From Qipengyuania polymorpha (lineage in GTDB: Bacteria > Pseudomonadota > Alphaproteobacteria > Sphingomonadales > Sphingomonadaceae), in NCBI RefSeq assembly GCF_019711435.1, contig NZ_JAIGNK010000002.1, positions 1 to 64,000 of the forward strand: 64,000 bases of DNA. The letters run 5' to 3'. The notes under the pieces were generated by a model. The model was not told where the DNA came from. It made no database searches and saw only the letters and a program-made list of their open reading frames with translations. Made by a program: the position numbers and the translations under genes. Positions 42,053 through 51,022 of this stretch are shown piece after piece (position 1 is the stretch's first letter; each line of letters starts with the position of its first letter).

Positions 42053-44116
42053 CTACCCGCCGCGCAGGGTCTTCACGCCGAAATCCCGCTCGAAGAGGTA
42101 CAGCAGCACCCGCGCCGCCTCGCCGCGCTTGCCTTCGAGACCTCCGTCGCGATCCATCAGTAGCCGCGCATCGTCATGCGCCTTGGGCAGCAGTTCGGTA
42201 ATCTGCTCGAAGCTTGCCACGCTGAAGGGCGTGTCGCCCGATTGCCGTGTGCCGAGCAATTCGCCGCCGCCGCGCAGTTTCAAATCCTCCTCGGCGAGCA
42301 GGAAACCGTCCTGGCTCTCACGCATCAGGGCGAGGCGTTTCTGCGCGGTCTCGGACAGGGTCTCGCCGTGCAGCAACACGCAGAAGCTCTTCTCGCTCCC
42401 CCGCCCCACGCGGCCACGCAGCTGGTGGAGCTGGGCTAGCCCGAAACGCTCGGCCTGTTCGATGACCATCAGGGTAGCGTTGGGCACGTCGACCCCGACC
42501 TCGATAACCGTCGTTGCAACAAGCAGCCGCGCATCACCGCGAGCGAACCGCTCCATCGCGGCATCTTTCTGCTCGGGCGCAAGCTGGCCGTGGACCATCA
42601 CGACATCGTCGCCAAAACGCTCCTTCAACGAAGCATAGCGTGCCTCGGCAGCGGCAATCTCTTCCGGCCCGTCCATCTCGCGCACCATGGGGCAGACCCA
42701 GAAGGCCTGTCGCCCCTCGGCAAATTGCGCCGCAAGCCGCTCGACCAGGGCGGGTATCTTGTCCTGCCCCATCACCACCGTGTCGATGGCCTGCCTGCCG
42801 GGCGGAAGTTCGTCGAGCTTGCTGACGTCGAGCTCGCCATATTGCGCCAGCGTGAGCGTGCGCGGGATGGGCGTGGCGGTCATCGCCAGCACATGCGGCG
42901 CGCGCTTGCCCTTGCTCGCCAGCATCAGCCGCTGGCCAACCCCAAAGCGGTGCTGCTCGTCGATGACGACCATGGCGAGGTTCCGGTAGGCGACCTTGTC
43001 CTGGAAAATCGCGTGTGTGCCGACGACGATATCGATGCTGCCGTCGAGCAGGCCCATCAGCGTGCCCTCGCGCGCCTTGCCCTTGTCGCGGCCCGTCAGC
43101 AGCGCGACCTGCGCGCCGGTAGGCTCGGCCATGCGGCGCAGGCTCTCGTAATGCTGGCGGGCGAGGATTTCGGTCGGCGCGAGCAGTGCGGCCTGCGCGC
43201 CCGCCTCCACTGCAATCAGCATGGCCTCGAGCGCCACCACGGTCTTGCCCGCCCCCACATCGCCTTGCAGCAGCCGCAGCATCGGCGCTTCCTGCGCCAT
43301 GTCACCTTCGATTTCGGCAATCGAGCGCTTCTGCGCGCCCGTCAGCGGGAACGGCAGCTCAAGCTTGCCGCGATAGCTGCCATCGCCCTTCAGGGGCTGG
43401 CCCTTGCGTTTGCGATTGTCCGCCCGCACCAGCATCAGGGCGAGGGCATTGGCGAGAAGTTCATCATAGGCCAGCCGGTCGCGCGCGGCCTTGTCCTCGC
43501 CCTTGTGCGCCTGCACCAGCGCATCACGCCACGCGGGCCAATCAGCCTTCTCGAACTGGGTCGGTTCGATCCATTCGGGAAGCTGCGGCGCTTTCGCCAA
43601 GGCCTGCTCCACCAGCCCTGCAATACGCGGCTGCGTCAGCCCCTCGGACAGGCGATAGACCGGTTCGCTAAGCCGCTGGAGCGTATCGCCACCCTCTTCC
43701 ACCACATGGTCTGGATGGACGATTTGCAGCATGTCGCCATAGCGTTCGAGCTTGCCCGCCACCCAGCGCGTCTCGCCGACGGGCAGCTGCTTCTTTGCGG
43801 TATAGGACGCGCGGCCGAAATAGGTCAGCGCGATGATGTTGCCGATACTGTCCTGCGCCAGCACGCGGTAGGGCGCGCGCGCGTTCCTTCCGCCGCGATG
43901 CTCGGTGACGGTCAGTTTGAGGACGATATTCTCGCCCTCGCCCGCCTCGTCGACATTGCCGACCGCGCGCCGCGTCACGAAACGTTCGGGAAGGTGGTAG
44001 GCAAGGTCCTTGAGCCTCGTCAGCCCCAGCTTGTCGAGCGGCTTCTTCAGTTTCGGCCCGACGCCCTCCAGCGTCTCGGTCTCGGCAAACAGGGGGTTCA
44101 GTATATCGGGACGCAT
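42053..44116 (-). CDS. recG: ATP-dependent DNA helicase RecG
   Basis: A 687-residue helicase of usual length. An N-terminal wedge/OB domain (LEGVGPKLKKPLDKLGL, later APYRVLAQDSIGNI) is followed by the SF2 motor: Walker A LLQGDVGAGKTVVALEA, motif II VVIDEQHRFGVGQR, motif III LAMTATPIPRTL and motif VI LRGRVGRG. RecG remodels stalled replication forks and Holliday junctions. The start MRPDILNPLF at 44116 is chosen. The recG - sdhE - mfd neighbourhood is common in Alphaproteobacteria. Confidence 0.97.
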   Translation of the reverse strand: MRPDILNPLFAETETLEGVGPKLKKPLDKLGLTRLKDLAYHLPERFVTRRAVGNVDEAGEGENIVLKLTVTEHRGGRNARAPYRVLAQDSIGNIIALTYFGRASYTAKKQLPVGETRWVAGKLERYGDMLQIVHPDHVVEEGGDTLQRLSEPVYRLSEGLTQPRIAGLVEQALAKAPQLPEWIEPTQFEKADWPAWRDALVQAHKGEDKAARDRLAYDELLANALALMLVRADNRKRKGQPLKGDGSYRGKLELPFPLTGAQKRSIAEIEGDMAQEAPMLRLLQGDVGAGKTVVALEAMLIAVEAGAQAALLAPTEILARQHYESLRRMAEPTGAQVALLTGRDKGKAREGTLMGLLDGSIDIVVGTHAIFQDKVAYRNLAMVVIDEQHRFGVGQRLMLASKGKRAPHVLAMTATPIPRTLTLAQYGELDVSKLDELPPGRQAIDTVVMGQDKIPALVERLAAQFAEGRQAFWVCPMVREMDGPEEIAAAEARYASLKERFGDDVVMVHGQLAPEQKDAAMERFARGDARLLVATTVIEVGVDVPNATLMVIEQAERFGLAQLHQLRGRVGRGSEKSFCVLLHGETLSETAQKRLALMRESQDGFLLAEEDLKLRGGGELLGTRQSGDTPFSVASFEQITELLPKAHDDARLLMDRDGGLEGKRGEAARVLLYLFERDFGVKTLRGG

Positions 44117-44186
44117 GACTGCCAGTCTCCTAACGCGGTCCCGGCAAAATGCGAAGTGTCGTGAAAGCTTGCCATCCCCGAAAAAT

Positions 44187-44201
44187 TGGAGTTTAACTCC
44201 A
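44187..44201. promoter_or_regulatory. Perfect palindrome, candidate operator
   Basis: TGGAGTT-T-AACTCCA is a perfect 7+1+7 inverted repeat in the 174-nt divergent gap between recG and the secreted-protein gene. A second inverted repeat, GTCCC (44213-44217) with GGGAC (44226-44230), lies next to it. Both could be protein-binding sites or leader hairpins. Confidence 0.4.
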
Positions 44202-44290
44202 CCCAAGGCGGAGTCCCCGAGTAATGGGACAATACAGCCAATCTCTTCGGGACGTCGTGGGTCGTGCACCTAACCTTCTGGGGGATTACC

Positions 44291-44713
44291 ATGCTCAAGA
44301 AATTTGCATTCGGCTTTGCCGCCGCTTCGCTTGCCTTCACCGCGCCTGTTATCGCGCAGGAAGAGGAAGAGGCGCGCACCACCTACCGTATCGAATACCT
44401 CAACTTTGCGCCGGGCGGTGCGGAGAAATGGAACGAGGCGATGACGACCTATGTGAACCCGGCCCGCGCGGAGCTCGGTTTTCCTTCGCAGGAGGTCCAC
44501 TGGCTGATGGCCGGAGACTGGGAGATCATGATTGTTACGGAGATGCCCAATGGCCTCGCGGTGCTCGACAAGCACCAGGGCGCGCGCTGGGATGCTCTCG
44601 ACAAGAATATCGCGGCGCGGATCGGCACCGAAGCCGAAGCGATGGCGTTGAAGGCTGAAATCGACGGCATGATCCAGGGCCGCATGGTCACCTACAGCCA
44701 CACCCACCCGTAA
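44291..44713 (+). CDS. Small secreted protein, 140 aa
   Basis: Translation from ATG 44291, with GGGGGA seven bases upstream, gives a signal peptide (MLKKFAFGFAAASLAFTAPV with cleavage near AQ) and a mature domain of about 117 residues. The mature part (TYRIEYLNFAPGGAEKWNEA, VHWLMAGDWEIMIVTEMP) has the strand-helix pattern of a dimeric alpha-beta barrel or NIPSNAP-like fold, but no family is assigned with confidence. There are no cysteines. A strong terminator follows 41 nt after the stop, so it is monocistronic. Confidence 0.82.
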   Translation: MLKKFAFGFAAASLAFTAPVIAQEEEEARTTYRIEYLNFAPGGAEKWNEAMTTYVNPARAELGFPSQEVHWLMAGDWEIMIVTEMPNGLAVLDKHQGARWDALDKNIAARIGTEAEAMALKAEIDGMIQGRMVTYSHTHP

Positions 44714-44753
44714 GCGGGCACAGCCCTTGATCGAGAGGGCCTCATGGGCTTAG

Positions 44754-44787
44754 GGGGCGCCTTCCCACCACGAAAAGGCGCCCCTTT
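44754..44787 (+). terminator. Rho-independent terminator after the 140-aa secreted protein gene
   Basis: A perfect 10-bp stem GGGGCGCCTT/AAGGCGCCCC with an 11-nt loop is followed by TTTCC. It also isolates sdhE, which starts 12 nt later, from upstream transcription. Confidence 0.8.
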
Positions 44788-44798
44788 CCTTGCCCGAC

Positions 44799-45068
44799 AT
44801 GCTGACCACCGAAGGACGTTTCTCGCGTGCCAAGTTCCGCAGCTGGCACCGCGGCACGCGCGAGGCCGACTACATGATCGGCGGTTTCTTCGACCGCTAT
44901 CACGAGAGTTGGGGCGAAGAAGAACTCGCGTGGTTCGAGGCCCTGCTCGAGGAAGACGACGTGGACATCATGGCATGGGCGCTTAAGACCCAGCCCACCC
45001 CGCCCCGCTTCCAGGGCGAGCTCATCGAAAAAATGCAGAAGCTCGATTACGTCGACATTCCGCGTTGA
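44799..45068 (+). CDS. sdhE: FAD assembly factor SdhE
   Basis: An 89-residue helical protein of the SdhE/DUF339 family. The functional motif is seen as RSWHRGTREADYMIGGFFDRY (R-G-x-x-E), followed by AWFEALLEEDDVDIMAWAL. SdhE promotes covalent FAD attachment to the succinate dehydrogenase flavoprotein. The ATG at 44799 is preferred to TTG at 44790. The stop lies in the first copy of a 13-nt direct repeat, and mfd begins 55 nt after it on the same strand. Confidence 0.92.
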   Translation: MLTTEGRFSRAKFRSWHRGTREADYMIGGFFDRYHESWGEEELAWFEALLEEDDVDIMAWALKTQPTPPRFQGELIEKMQKLDYVDIPR

Positions 45069-45091
45069 CGGGCCAAAACCGCGTTGACGGG
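45060..45091 (+). repeat. 13-nt direct repeat between sdhE and mfd
   Basis: CCGCGTTGACGGG occurs perfectly at 45060-45072 and again at 45079-45091. The first copy spans the sdhE stop codon; each contains TTGAC. Confidence 0.7.
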
Positions 45092-45123
45092 AACGCCGGG
45101 AGGCTTACGGCGCTGACGCTGTA

Positions 45124-48100
45124 ATGCCCGACTTCTCCCGTATCCTGAAAGCCGACAAGCAACTCACTCTCGCGCAGGTCGCGCGTGGCGCGCAGCCGCT
45201 GGTCATGGCCGACCTTGCCCGCGCCGGCACAGGCCGTGCCGTCTTCATCGCACCCGACGATGCAGCAATGCGCGGCGTTGCGGATGCGGCGCAATTCTTC
45301 GCGCCCGAACTGGAGGTCATCGAGTTTCCGGCATGGGATTCGCTGCCCTACGACCGAGCCAGCCCTGCCCTCACCGTAAGCGCAAAGCGGCTGGCCGCGC
45401 TCTTCCGCCTGCAGACGGGCAAGGCGAAGGCGCAACTGGTCGTCACCACCGCCAATGCCGTCCTCCAGCGCGTGCTCACCCCTTTCCGCATTCGCGAGAG
45501 CGTGCGCGAATTCAAACCGGGCACTGAAATCGGGCGCGAGAGCCTGTCTCTGCTGCTGCAAAAGCAGGGTTACAGCCGCACCGACACGGTCATCGACAAG
45601 GGCGAATACGCCATTCGCGGCTCCATCGTCGATGTGTTTCCGAGCGGTCTTGACGAAGCGCTGCGGCTCGATTTCTTCGGCGACGAGTTGGAAAGCCTGC
45701 GCAGCTTCGACCCGAATACGCAGATGAGCACCGGCAGGCTCGAAAACCATTTGCTGCTGCCCGCCAGCGAGGCGTTGCTCGACGAGGACAGCATCAAGCG
45801 CTTCCGTAGTCGGTACCGCGAAATGTTCGGCGCCAACGCCACGCAGGACCCGCTCTATGAAGCCGTTAGCGAAGGCCGACGGCTTGCGGGGATGGAACAC
45901 TGGTTGCCGCTGTTCGAGGAGAAGCTGGTCACGTTGTTCGATCACCTCGATGCCAAGGACAGGGTGGTCATCGACAACGCCAGTCTCGCCGCGGCGGACG
46001 AGCGCATCAAGGACGTCACCGACTATTACGACCAGCGCAAGGCGGCGAGCGGACAGGCCAAGGGAAGCTACCGCCCGCTGAAGCCGGACGCGCTCTACCT
46101 GACCGACGAAGAGTTCAAGTCCGCGCTGGTCGAGGCTCCTGCCCACCGCGCCACGACTTTCGACGAGCCAGAAAGCGAGAGCGTCATCGATTTCGGCTTC
46201 CGCTCGGGCCGCGATTTCGCCCCAGAGCGCGCGCGCGGAGACAATGTCTATCCGGTTCTGGCCGACCATCTCAAAGCGCTGGGCAAGGCAGGCAAAAGGC
46301 CGCTGCTCGCCGCCTATTCGACCGGCAGCCGCGCGCGTATCGCCTCCATCCTGTCCGAAGCTGGCGCACCTGTGCAACTGGCCGATAGCTGGCAGGAAGC
46401 GCTCGGCCTTTCCGCCAAGGGCAAACCGGCGGCGATGGTCCTCCCGCTCGAGGCCAGCTTCGCCAATGACGAGATGGAGCTGCTCACCGAGCAGGACATT
46501 CTCGGCGACCGGCTCGTGCGCCGCAAGAAGAAGCGCAAGGATGCCGACGCCTTCCTCGCCGAACTGCAGGCGCTCGCAGTGGGCGACCTCATCGTTCATA
46601 CCGAGCACGGTATCGGGAAATATCTCGGCCTCGAACCGGTCAGCGTCGGCAAGTCCAAACACGACTGCGTCCAGCTGGAATACAAGGGCGGCGACAAGCT
46701 GTTCATCCCGGTCGAAAATATCGACGTGCTCAGCCGCTACGGCTCCTCCGAAGAGGCGGTCATGCTCGACCGGCTCGGCGGCGAGGCATGGCAGAAACGC
46801 CGTGCGCGCCTGAAAGAACGCATTCGCGAGATTGCCGGCGAGCTGATGCAGGTCGCAGCGCAGCGCGCGCTCAAGAAGGCGCCGGTGCTCGAGGTGGACG
46901 AGCCGACTTACAACCAGTTCCTTGACCGCTTTCAGTATGAGGAAACCGACGACCAGGACCGCGCCATCGCCGATGTCCTTTCCGACCTCGAAAGCGGCAA
47001 GCCGATGGACCGGCTGGTCTGCGGCGATGTCGGTTTCGGCAAGACCGAGGTTGCGCTGCGCGCCGCCTTCGTCGCGGCGATGAACGGCGAACAAGTCGCC
47101 GTGGTCGCGCCCACCACCCTCCTCGCCCGCCAGCATTTCGAGAACTTCAGCCAGCGCTTCAACGGCTTCCCGCTGAAGGTCGGCCGCCTCTCGCGCCTCG
47201 TTTCCGCCAAGGAAATGAAGGAGACGCGCGAAGGCCTCGCCAAGGGCGATGTCGACATCGTCGTCGGCACGCATGCCATCCTGTCGAAGCAGACCAAGTT
47301 CAAGAACTTGGGGCTAGTCATCGTCGACGAGGAACAGCGCTTCGGTGTCACGCACAAGGAGAAGCTGAAGCAGCTGCGCGCCGATGTGCACATGCTCACC
47401 CTCACCGCCACGCCGATCCCGCGCACGCTGCAGATGGCGATGACGGGCCTGCGCGAACTGTCCACCATCCAGACCCCGCCGGTCGACCGTCTGGCCGTGC
47501 GTACCTACGTCATGGAATGGGACGACATGGTGATGCGCGAGGCACTGCTGCGCGAACACCACCGCGGCGGGCAGAGCTTCATCGTCGTGCCGCGCATTTC
47601 GGACATGGAGCAGATTTCCGACTGGCTGCACGAGAACGTGCCCGAAGTGAAATTCGTAGCTGCCCACGGCCAGATGGGTGCGGGCGAAATCGAGGAGCGA
47701 ATGAGCGCCTTCTACGAGGGCAAATACGACGTGCTCCTCGCCACGACCATCGTCGAAAGCGGGCTCGACCTGCCGAGCGCGAACACCATCATCATCCACC
47801 GCGCCGACATCTTCGGCCTCGCCCAGCTCTACCAGTTGCGTGGCCGCGTTGGCCGGTCGAAACTGCGCGCCTATGCCTACCTCACTTACGAGAAGGACGT
47901 GGCGCTATCCGAAGTGGCAGAGAAGCGCCTCAAGGTGCTCGGCGACCTCGACAGCCTAGGCGCAGGCTTCCAGCTGGCGAGTCACGACCTCGACATTCGC
48001 GGCGCAGGCAACCTCCTCGGAGACGAGCAATCGGGCCACATCCGCGAGGTCGGCTTCGAACTCTACCAGTCGATGCTGGAGGACGCGATCCTCGCCGCCA

Positions 48101-48615
48101 AGGCGGGCGAACTGGGCCTCGAAGCCAAGCGCGAGACCGTGAGCCCGCAGATAACCGTCGATGCGCCGATCATGATCCCCGAGGATTACGTCCCCGACCT
48201 CGCCGTGCGCATGGCGCTTTATCGCCGCCTGAACGATGCGGAGAACATGGGCGAAATCGAAGCGCTGGCAGCCGAGATGATCGACCGCTTCGGCCCGCTC
48301 CCCTCTGCCACCGAAAACCTCGTCCGACTTATCCAGATCAAGCTTCAGGCGATGGAAGCCAATATCTCCAAGATCGATGTCGGCGCGGCCGGAACTTTGG
48401 TTACGTTCCACAATGACGACTTTGCCGACGGACCCGGCCTCATCGCCTACGTCGACAAGCTCAAGGGCACGGCCAAGCTGCGCCCCGACATGAAGCTGGT
48501 CATCAACCGCGCATGGAATTCGCCCGAGAGCCGTCTCAACGGCCTGTTCCAGCTGACCAAGGGTCTGTCGGGAATCGTGCGCAAGGCAAAGCGGCGGGAA
48601 AAGGCTGCAGCCTAG
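45124..48615 (+). CDS. mfd: Transcription-repair coupling factor Mfd
   Basis: An 1163-residue protein of full family length. It removes RNA polymerase stalled at DNA lesions and recruits UvrA. Order: UvrB-like N-terminal module, a linker, the RNA-polymerase-interaction domain (VGDLIVHTEHGIGKYLGLE, about residues 490-560), then the SF2 translocase with Walker A CGDVGFGKTEVALRAA, motif II VIVDEEQRFGVTHKEKLK, motif III TATPIPRTLQMAM and motif VI QLRGRVGRS, and the C-terminal TRCF regulatory domain. The gene end overlaps the convergent EAL gene by CTAG. Confidence 0.98.
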   Translation: MPDFSRILKADKQLTLAQVARGAQPLVMADLARAGTGRAVFIAPDDAAMRGVADAAQFFAPELEVIEFPAWDSLPYDRASPALTVSAKRLAALFRLQTGKAKAQLVVTTANAVLQRVLTPFRIRESVREFKPGTEIGRESLSLLLQKQGYSRTDTVIDKGEYAIRGSIVDVFPSGLDEALRLDFFGDELESLRSFDPNTQMSTGRLENHLLLPASEALLDEDSIKRFRSRYREMFGANATQDPLYEAVSEGRRLAGMEHWLPLFEEKLVTLFDHLDAKDRVVIDNASLAAADERIKDVTDYYDQRKAASGQAKGSYRPLKPDALYLTDEEFKSALVEAPAHRATTFDEPESESVIDFGFRSGRDFAPERARGDNVYPVLADHLKALGKAGKRPLLAAYSTGSRARIASILSEAGAPVQLADSWQEALGLSAKGKPAAMVLPLEASFANDEMELLTEQDILGDRLVRRKKKRKDADAFLAELQALAVGDLIVHTEHGIGKYLGLEPVSVGKSKHDCVQLEYKGGDKLFIPVENIDVLSRYGSSEEAVMLDRLGGEAWQKRRARLKERIREIAGELMQVAAQRALKKAPVLEVDEPTYNQFLDRFQYEETDDQDRAIADVLSDLESGKPMDRLVCGDVGFGKTEVALRAAFVAAMNGEQVAVVAPTTLLARQHFENFSQRFNGFPLKVGRLSRLVSAKEMKETREGLAKGDVDIVVGTHAILSKQTKFKNLGLVIVDEEQRFGVTHKEKLKQLRADVHMLTLTATPIPRTLQMAMTGLRELSTIQTPPVDRLAVRTYVMEWDDMVMREALLREHHRGGQSFIVVPRISDMEQISDWLHENVPEVKFVAAHGQMGAGEIEERMSAFYEGKYDVLLATTIVESGLDLPSANTIIIHRADIFGLAQLYQLRGRVGRSKLRAYAYLTYEKDVALSEVAEKRLKVLGDLDSLGAGFQLASHDLDIRGAGNLLGDEQSGHIREVGFELYQSMLEDAILAAKAGELGLEAKRETVSPQITVDAPIMIPEDYVPDLAVRMALYRRLNDAENMGEIEALAAEMIDRFGPLPSATENLVRLIQIKLQAMEANISKIDVGAAGTLVTFHNDDFADGPGLIAYVDKLKGTAKLRPDMKLVINRAWNSPESRLNGLFQLTKGLSGIVRKAKRREKAAA

Positions 48616-49931
48616 CGCATCGCGCGGTTCAGGAATGCATGCGGCGCCATGGGCTGCGCGCGCAGGAAGCCCTGGTAATATTCGCAGTCCTCGGCGGCGA
48701 CGAAATCGCGCTGCTGCTCAGTCTCGATCCCTTCGACCAACACGCGCAGGTCGAGCGCCTTTGCCATGCCCATGATGGCCCGGAAAACAGCGCGGTCGCG
48801 TTCATCCTCCAGCACACCATCCACCATCGAACGGTCGAGCTTGATGCAGTCTATCGGAAGCACCTTCAGGTAGCGGAAGTTACAAAAGCCCGCCCCGAAA
48901 TCGTCGAGCGCGATGCGTGCGTCCAGCACCTTGAGCTGCTGCAGCACGCGGCTGACCCGGTCGAGGTCCGAAAGGAGGACCTGCTCGGTAATCTCCAGGG
49001 TGATCCGCGAAAGCGGGAAACCGACCTTGTCGGCGATGCGCGCGAATTCGATGGCGAAATTGTCCACCGCGAGGTCGGAAGGTGTTATGTTGATCGAGAG
49101 CCGCAGATGGTCCGGCCAGCTTTTCGCTTCTTCCATCGCGCGCACGGCGATGTGCCGCGAAAGATGGGCGATGTGGTCCGCTCGCTCGGCAATCTGAAAC
49201 AGCGTACCTGCACCGATGCGACCGACGATGGGATGATGCCAGCGCGCCAGCGCTTCGGCTCCGATGAGCCGGTCGTCGACGAGCGAATATTGCGGCTGGA
49301 ACAGGATCTCGATTTCCTGACGATCGATGGCGGCAAGAAGATCGCCCTCAAGCTGGATGTTCGTCCGGGCGGCATTCGCGACCGCCCCGCTCGACCAGTC
49401 GATACGCCGGCCGGGCGAGGCCCGCATGCGCGCGGTCGTTTCCGAAAGGCGATCGAGCATGGTGTCGATATCGTCGTTCTCGCCCGCACTCATTAGCGCG
49501 ATCCGCGGCGAAAGGCGCAGGCTGCTGCCGCCAGACGGGTTGGCGATGGGCGAGGCCAATGCGTCCGCCAGCGCTTCCGCGAGCCATTGCCAGCGCTCGC
49601 TACTGCTTTCCGCGCGCGATACCAGCATGAAGGTCCCGCCCGAAACACGCGCGGCAAGCCATGGGTGGCTTTCCAGCTCGTCGTTCGCAAAATGGCGGAT
49701 GCGATGGGCAACCTCGACAAGTGCCCCGTCACCGGCGGTTTCACCAAATGCAACGTTTACGGTGTCGATGCGCCCCAGGGTGATCAGCATCGCATGGAGC
49801 GGACAGGGACCTGTGCTTTCCGGCCATTCTGCGCACCATGACGTAACGGTCGCGCGCAGTTGCGCGAGGTCTCCCAACCCCGTCAAAGCGTCTTGCGTAT
49901 CGCGAATCGTATCCATGGGCACCGTTGCCAT
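48612..49931 (-). CDS. Degenerate GGDEF - EAL domain protein, probable c-di-GMP phosphodiesterase
   Basis: A 439-residue cytosolic protein with no membrane segment. Residues about 45-180 are a GGDEF-like domain whose signature is SGGTF (97-101), lacking the catalytic acidic residues, so it should not make c-di-GMP. Residues about 192-435 are an EAL domain with E226-A-L, the metal-binding N in SINITPSDL, the E of LEITE, D-D in IALDDFGAGFCNFRYLKVLP, and EGIE, so hydrolysis looks intact. It would lower c-di-GMP, affecting surface glycan or motility. It is convergent with mfd. Confidence 0.92.
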   Translation of the reverse strand: MATVPMDTIRDTQDALTGLGDLAQLRATVTSWCAEWPESTGPCPLHAMLITLGRIDTVNVAFGETAGDGALVEVAHRIRHFANDELESHPWLAARVSGGTFMLVSRAESSSERWQWLAEALADALASPIANPSGGSSLRLSPRIALMSAGENDDIDTMLDRLSETTARMRASPGRRIDWSSGAVANAARTNIQLEGDLLAAIDRQEIEILFQPQYSLVDDRLIGAEALARWHHPIVGRIGAGTLFQIAERADHIAHLSRHIAVRAMEEAKSWPDHLRLSINITPSDLAVDNFAIEFARIADKVGFPLSRITLEITEQVLLSDLDRVSRVLQQLKVLDARIALDDFGAGFCNFRYLKVLPIDCIKLDRSMVDGVLEDERDRAVFRAIMGMAKALDLRVLVEGIETEQQRDFVAAEDCEYYQGFLRAQPMAPHAFLNRAMR

Positions 49932-50059
49932 TTGTGCACCCTAGCATTGCTTTACTGTTTATTAAGTATGAAATCGACCGTGTTGCCAAACGGGACGCCT
50001 GTCCATAGGGATGGCTCCAGAGGCACCAATTTCGCGGTGTCCGGTGGCAGGGACGGGAA

Positions 50060-50842
50060 ATGCCGGAATTCGAGCGACTTGCACTACTCGTCTCCGACTC
50101 CGAGCGGGCGCAGGAAGCTGCAGACACCGTCTTTCGTCCCCTTGCCGACTGGGTACCGATGGACGAGGCAGAGGCGGTGGTCGTCATCGGCGGCGACGGA
50201 TTCATGCTGCAGAGCCTGCACAGCATGCTCGATACCGGCCGTATCCTGCCTGTTTACGGCGTGAACCTCGGCACGGTCGGTTTCCTGATGAACAAGAACC
50301 GCCAGCCGGACAAATTGCTGGGACGCATCGCACGGGCCAAACCCCACACCATCACCCCGCTGTCGATGGAAGCGGTGACGGTGGGCGGCGAAACGCACCG
50401 GTTCTGCGCCATCAACGAAGTCTCGCTGCTGCGTGAAACCCGCCAGACGGCCAAGATCGAAGTCGCGGTCGATGGCAAGGTTCGCATCAAGGAACTCGTG
50501 TGCGACGGCGTGCTGCTGTCGACGCCTGCAGGTTCCACCGCCTACAACCTCTCGGCGGACGGGCCCATCCTGCCGCTGGATTCGCAGCTACTTGCGTTGA
50601 CCCCGATTTCGGCTTTCCGCCCGCGCCGCTGGAAGGGCGCCATCCTGCCCGACCGCAGCCAGGTCACCTTCCGCGTGATGGAGGCGGACAAGCGCCCGGT
50701 CTCGGCGGTTGCCGACCAGCGCGAGATTCGCAATGTCGCCGAAGTGCGCCTCGAAATCGCCCGTGAGAATGGGCTGACGCTCCTGTTCGACCCCGGCCAC
50801 GCGCTCGACGAACGCATTGTTTTGGAGCAGTTCGTGTTCTGA
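50060..50842 (+). CDS. nadK: NAD kinase
   Basis: A 260-residue enzyme that phosphorylates NAD to NADP. The catalytic motif is VVVIGGDGFML (GGDG at 44-47), then YGVNLGTVGFLMNKNR, the NE motif in AINEVSLLR, and the diagnostic STPAGSTAYNLSADGPI. The short length without N-terminal extension is common in Alphaproteobacteria. The ATG at 50060 follows GGGACGGG. The 128-nt upstream region is AT-rich near 49950 and should hold the promoter, shared divergently with the EAL gene. Confidence 0.96.
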   Translation: MPEFERLALLVSDSERAQEAADTVFRPLADWVPMDEAEAVVVIGGDGFMLQSLHSMLDTGRILPVYGVNLGTVGFLMNKNRQPDKLLGRIARAKPHTITPLSMEAVTVGGETHRFCAINEVSLLRETRQTAKIEVAVDGKVRIKELVCDGVLLSTPAGSTAYNLSADGPILPLDSQLLALTPISAFRPRRWKGAILPDRSQVTFRVMEADKRPVSAVADQREIRNVAEVRLEIARENGLTLLFDPGHALDERIVLEQFVF

Positions 50843-50878
50843 TTTGGGCGGTGTTGCAGCATCGGTGCATTTTTTTCG

Positions 50879-50917
50879 AAAAGCCCGCTTGCAAAACCCA
50901 AATCACGTCCATATACG
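50879..50917 (+). promoter_or_regulatory. Candidate promoter of tRNA-Asn
   Basis: TTGCAA (50889-50894) and TATACG (50912-50917) are 17 nt apart, and the tRNA starts 22 nt after the -10 box. The -35 region lies in the 14-mer AAAAGCCCGCTTGC shared exactly with the tRNA-Pro promoter. Confidence 0.65.
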
Positions 50918-50938
50918 CGCGGCCTGCCTTCGGGTTGC

Positions 50939-51013
50939 TCCCCGATAGCTCAGCGGTAGAGTAGGTGACTGTTAATCACTTGGTCGTTGGTTCGAATCCA
51001 ACTCGGGGAGCCA
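50939..51013 (+). tRNA. tRNA-Asn (anticodon GTT)
   Basis: A 75-nt cloverleaf with encoded CCA: acceptor TCCCCGA pairs with TCGGGGA, D arm GCTCAGCGGTAGAG, anticodon loop CTGTTAA, T loop TTCGAAT, discriminator G. Confidence 0.97.
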
Positions 51014-51022
51014 TTTTCCACC

